Below are positions 5,530-5,804 of a stretch of DNA of 5,804 bases, piece after piece. Origin of the DNA: an uncultured Clostridium sp. (GTDB lineage Bacteria; Bacillota; Clostridia; TANB77; CAG-508); the NCBI GenBank assembly GCA_946008205.1, contig CAMGAZ010000100.1, positions 1 to 5,804 on the forward strand, written 5' to 3'. Position numbers and translations under genes: made by a program. The notes under the pieces are model-generated. The model searched no databases. It was not told the DNA's origin and saw only the letters and a list, made by a program, of their open reading frames with translations. Positions within the stretch are counted from its first letter, which is position 1. The number at the start of each line of letters is the position of its first letter.

Positions 5530-5614
5530 CTAATTTTCAAAAGTAATATCAGTTATTTTTATAATATTTTTATTTGGATCTTGACATTTTTGAAAATTCA
5601 CCAATCTTTAACAT
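5530..5614 (-). pseudogene. Truncated MerR-family transcription regulator
   Basis: From ATG at 5612-5614 the reading is MLKIGEFSKMSR, then SK and a stop at 5570-5572. MLKIGEFSKMSR is the classic start of a MerR-family DNA-binding domain (the helix-turn-helix normally continues with a segment ending TLRYYD). The domain stops about 12 residues in, so no DNA-binding protein can be made. In the next frame, GAT at 5578-5580 opens DPNKNIIKITDITFEN and TAG at 5530-5532. These 16 codons might be the original C-terminus joined by an internal deletion; that part is inference. The ribosome site AGGAGG (5622-5627, seven bases from the ATG) and a MerR-type promoter are intact. In a full gene this would be an effector-sensing activator, often of a multidrug or stress gene. 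No target gene is visible here. Confidence 0.7.
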
Positions 5615-5621
5615 AATATCG

Positions 5622-5627
5622 CCTCCT
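5622..5627 (-). promoter_or_regulatory. Perfect ribosome binding site of the MerR remnant
   Basis: AGGAGG on the minus strand, seven bases upstream of the ATG at 5612-5614. It shows that the 12 recognisable codons are the true start of a formerly translated gene and not a chance match. Confidence 0.75.
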
Positions 5628-5633
5628 AAATTA

Positions 5634-5664
5634 TTTATACACTATCCCCTAAGAGGAGAGTCAA
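5634..5664 (-). promoter_or_regulatory. MerR-type promoter/operator with a 19-bp spacer
   Basis: On the minus strand, TTGACT (5659-5664) and TATAAA (5634-5639) are separated by exactly 19 bases, the overlong spacer characteristic of MerR-activated promoters. The spacer carries a 19-bp dyad (5642-5660) of the form CTnTCCnCT-T-AGnGGAnAG. The layout is that of operators of multidrug-type MerR regulators. This strongly suggests that the downstream gene was autoregulated. The site may still respond to another MerR protein in the cell, though the transcript now encodes only a stub. Confidence 0.8.
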
Positions 5665-5804
5665 TATCTAATTCAAATGTTTTTATCACTTTTTCTTTTG
5701 ATTTTTATTTTTGATAAAAAAACATTTTCAAAGCATAAAAAATTTGACCTTAAACATAAATCTATAACATCCATAATATTATTATTATTAACGAAATGAA
5801 AAGC

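Noticed and set aside
5673..5774. Minus-strand 33-residue open frame upstream of the MerR promoter
   Set aside because: No ribosome site (the upstream sequence is a TAA repeat), low-complexity AT-driven residues and no family signal.
5677..5799. Plus-strand 40-residue open frame with a hydrophobic start, divergent from the MerR promoter
   Set aside because: The only purine-rich stretch is part of the MerR operator and lies about 20 bases from the ATG, too far to be a ribosome site. It is best explained as chance in AT-rich DNA.

Overview
The window is a very AT-rich stretch of a low-GC Firmicute. Clostridia-type Shine-Dalgarno sites (AGGAGG, AAAGGAG, AGGTGG), consensus TTGACA/TATAAT promoters and the protein families all point to a Clostridia-like, possibly gut-associated, organism; the genus cannot be told. 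Every supported gene lies on the minus strand, so transcription runs from high to low coordinates. No rRNA, tRNA, CRISPR array or insertion sequence is visible.

In transcription order: (1) 5530-5664 holds the start of a MerR-family regulator that breaks off after about 12 codons, with its 19-bp-spacer promoter/operator and ribosome site still intact. (2) 4085-5272 is a complete AAA_14/DUF4143 ATPase. Its promoter is bracketed by a perfect 10-bp inverted repeat (5307-5316 and 5334-5343), the best candidate regulatory site in the window. (3) 3334-4068 is a broken LolA-like, clostridial lipoprotein-type gene read in three successive frames. (4) 2257-3156 is an intact EamA/DMT transporter with its own consensus promoter and a terminator. 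(5) A new promoter at 2162-2191 starts a likely operon: a 60-residue single-membrane-segment protein whose gene contains an 18-bp perfect inverted repeat, a frameshifted remnant with a SipW-type signal peptide, and an intact membrane acyltransferase (644-1735). (6) 1-498 is the start of a guanylate-kinase-like P-loop enzyme that runs off the left edge and probably has its own promoter.

The genes do not form one pathway. The window reads as an accessory or slowly decaying region: three of eight genes are broken, all by small indels or deletion rather than by insertion sequences, while their control signals survive. The transporter, the acyltransferase and the SipW-type remnant suggest cell-surface and export functions. 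If the assembly is from error-prone long reads, two of the three breaks could be sequencing errors, because each can be repaired by changing one or two bases.

The non-coding gaps are all under 300 bases. 499-643 has a promoter and a hairpin. 3157-3333 has the transporter promoter and a small hairpin. 5273-5529 has the ATPase control region and one weak hairpin pair. In 5665-5804 I see only AT-rich sequence with no supported gene.
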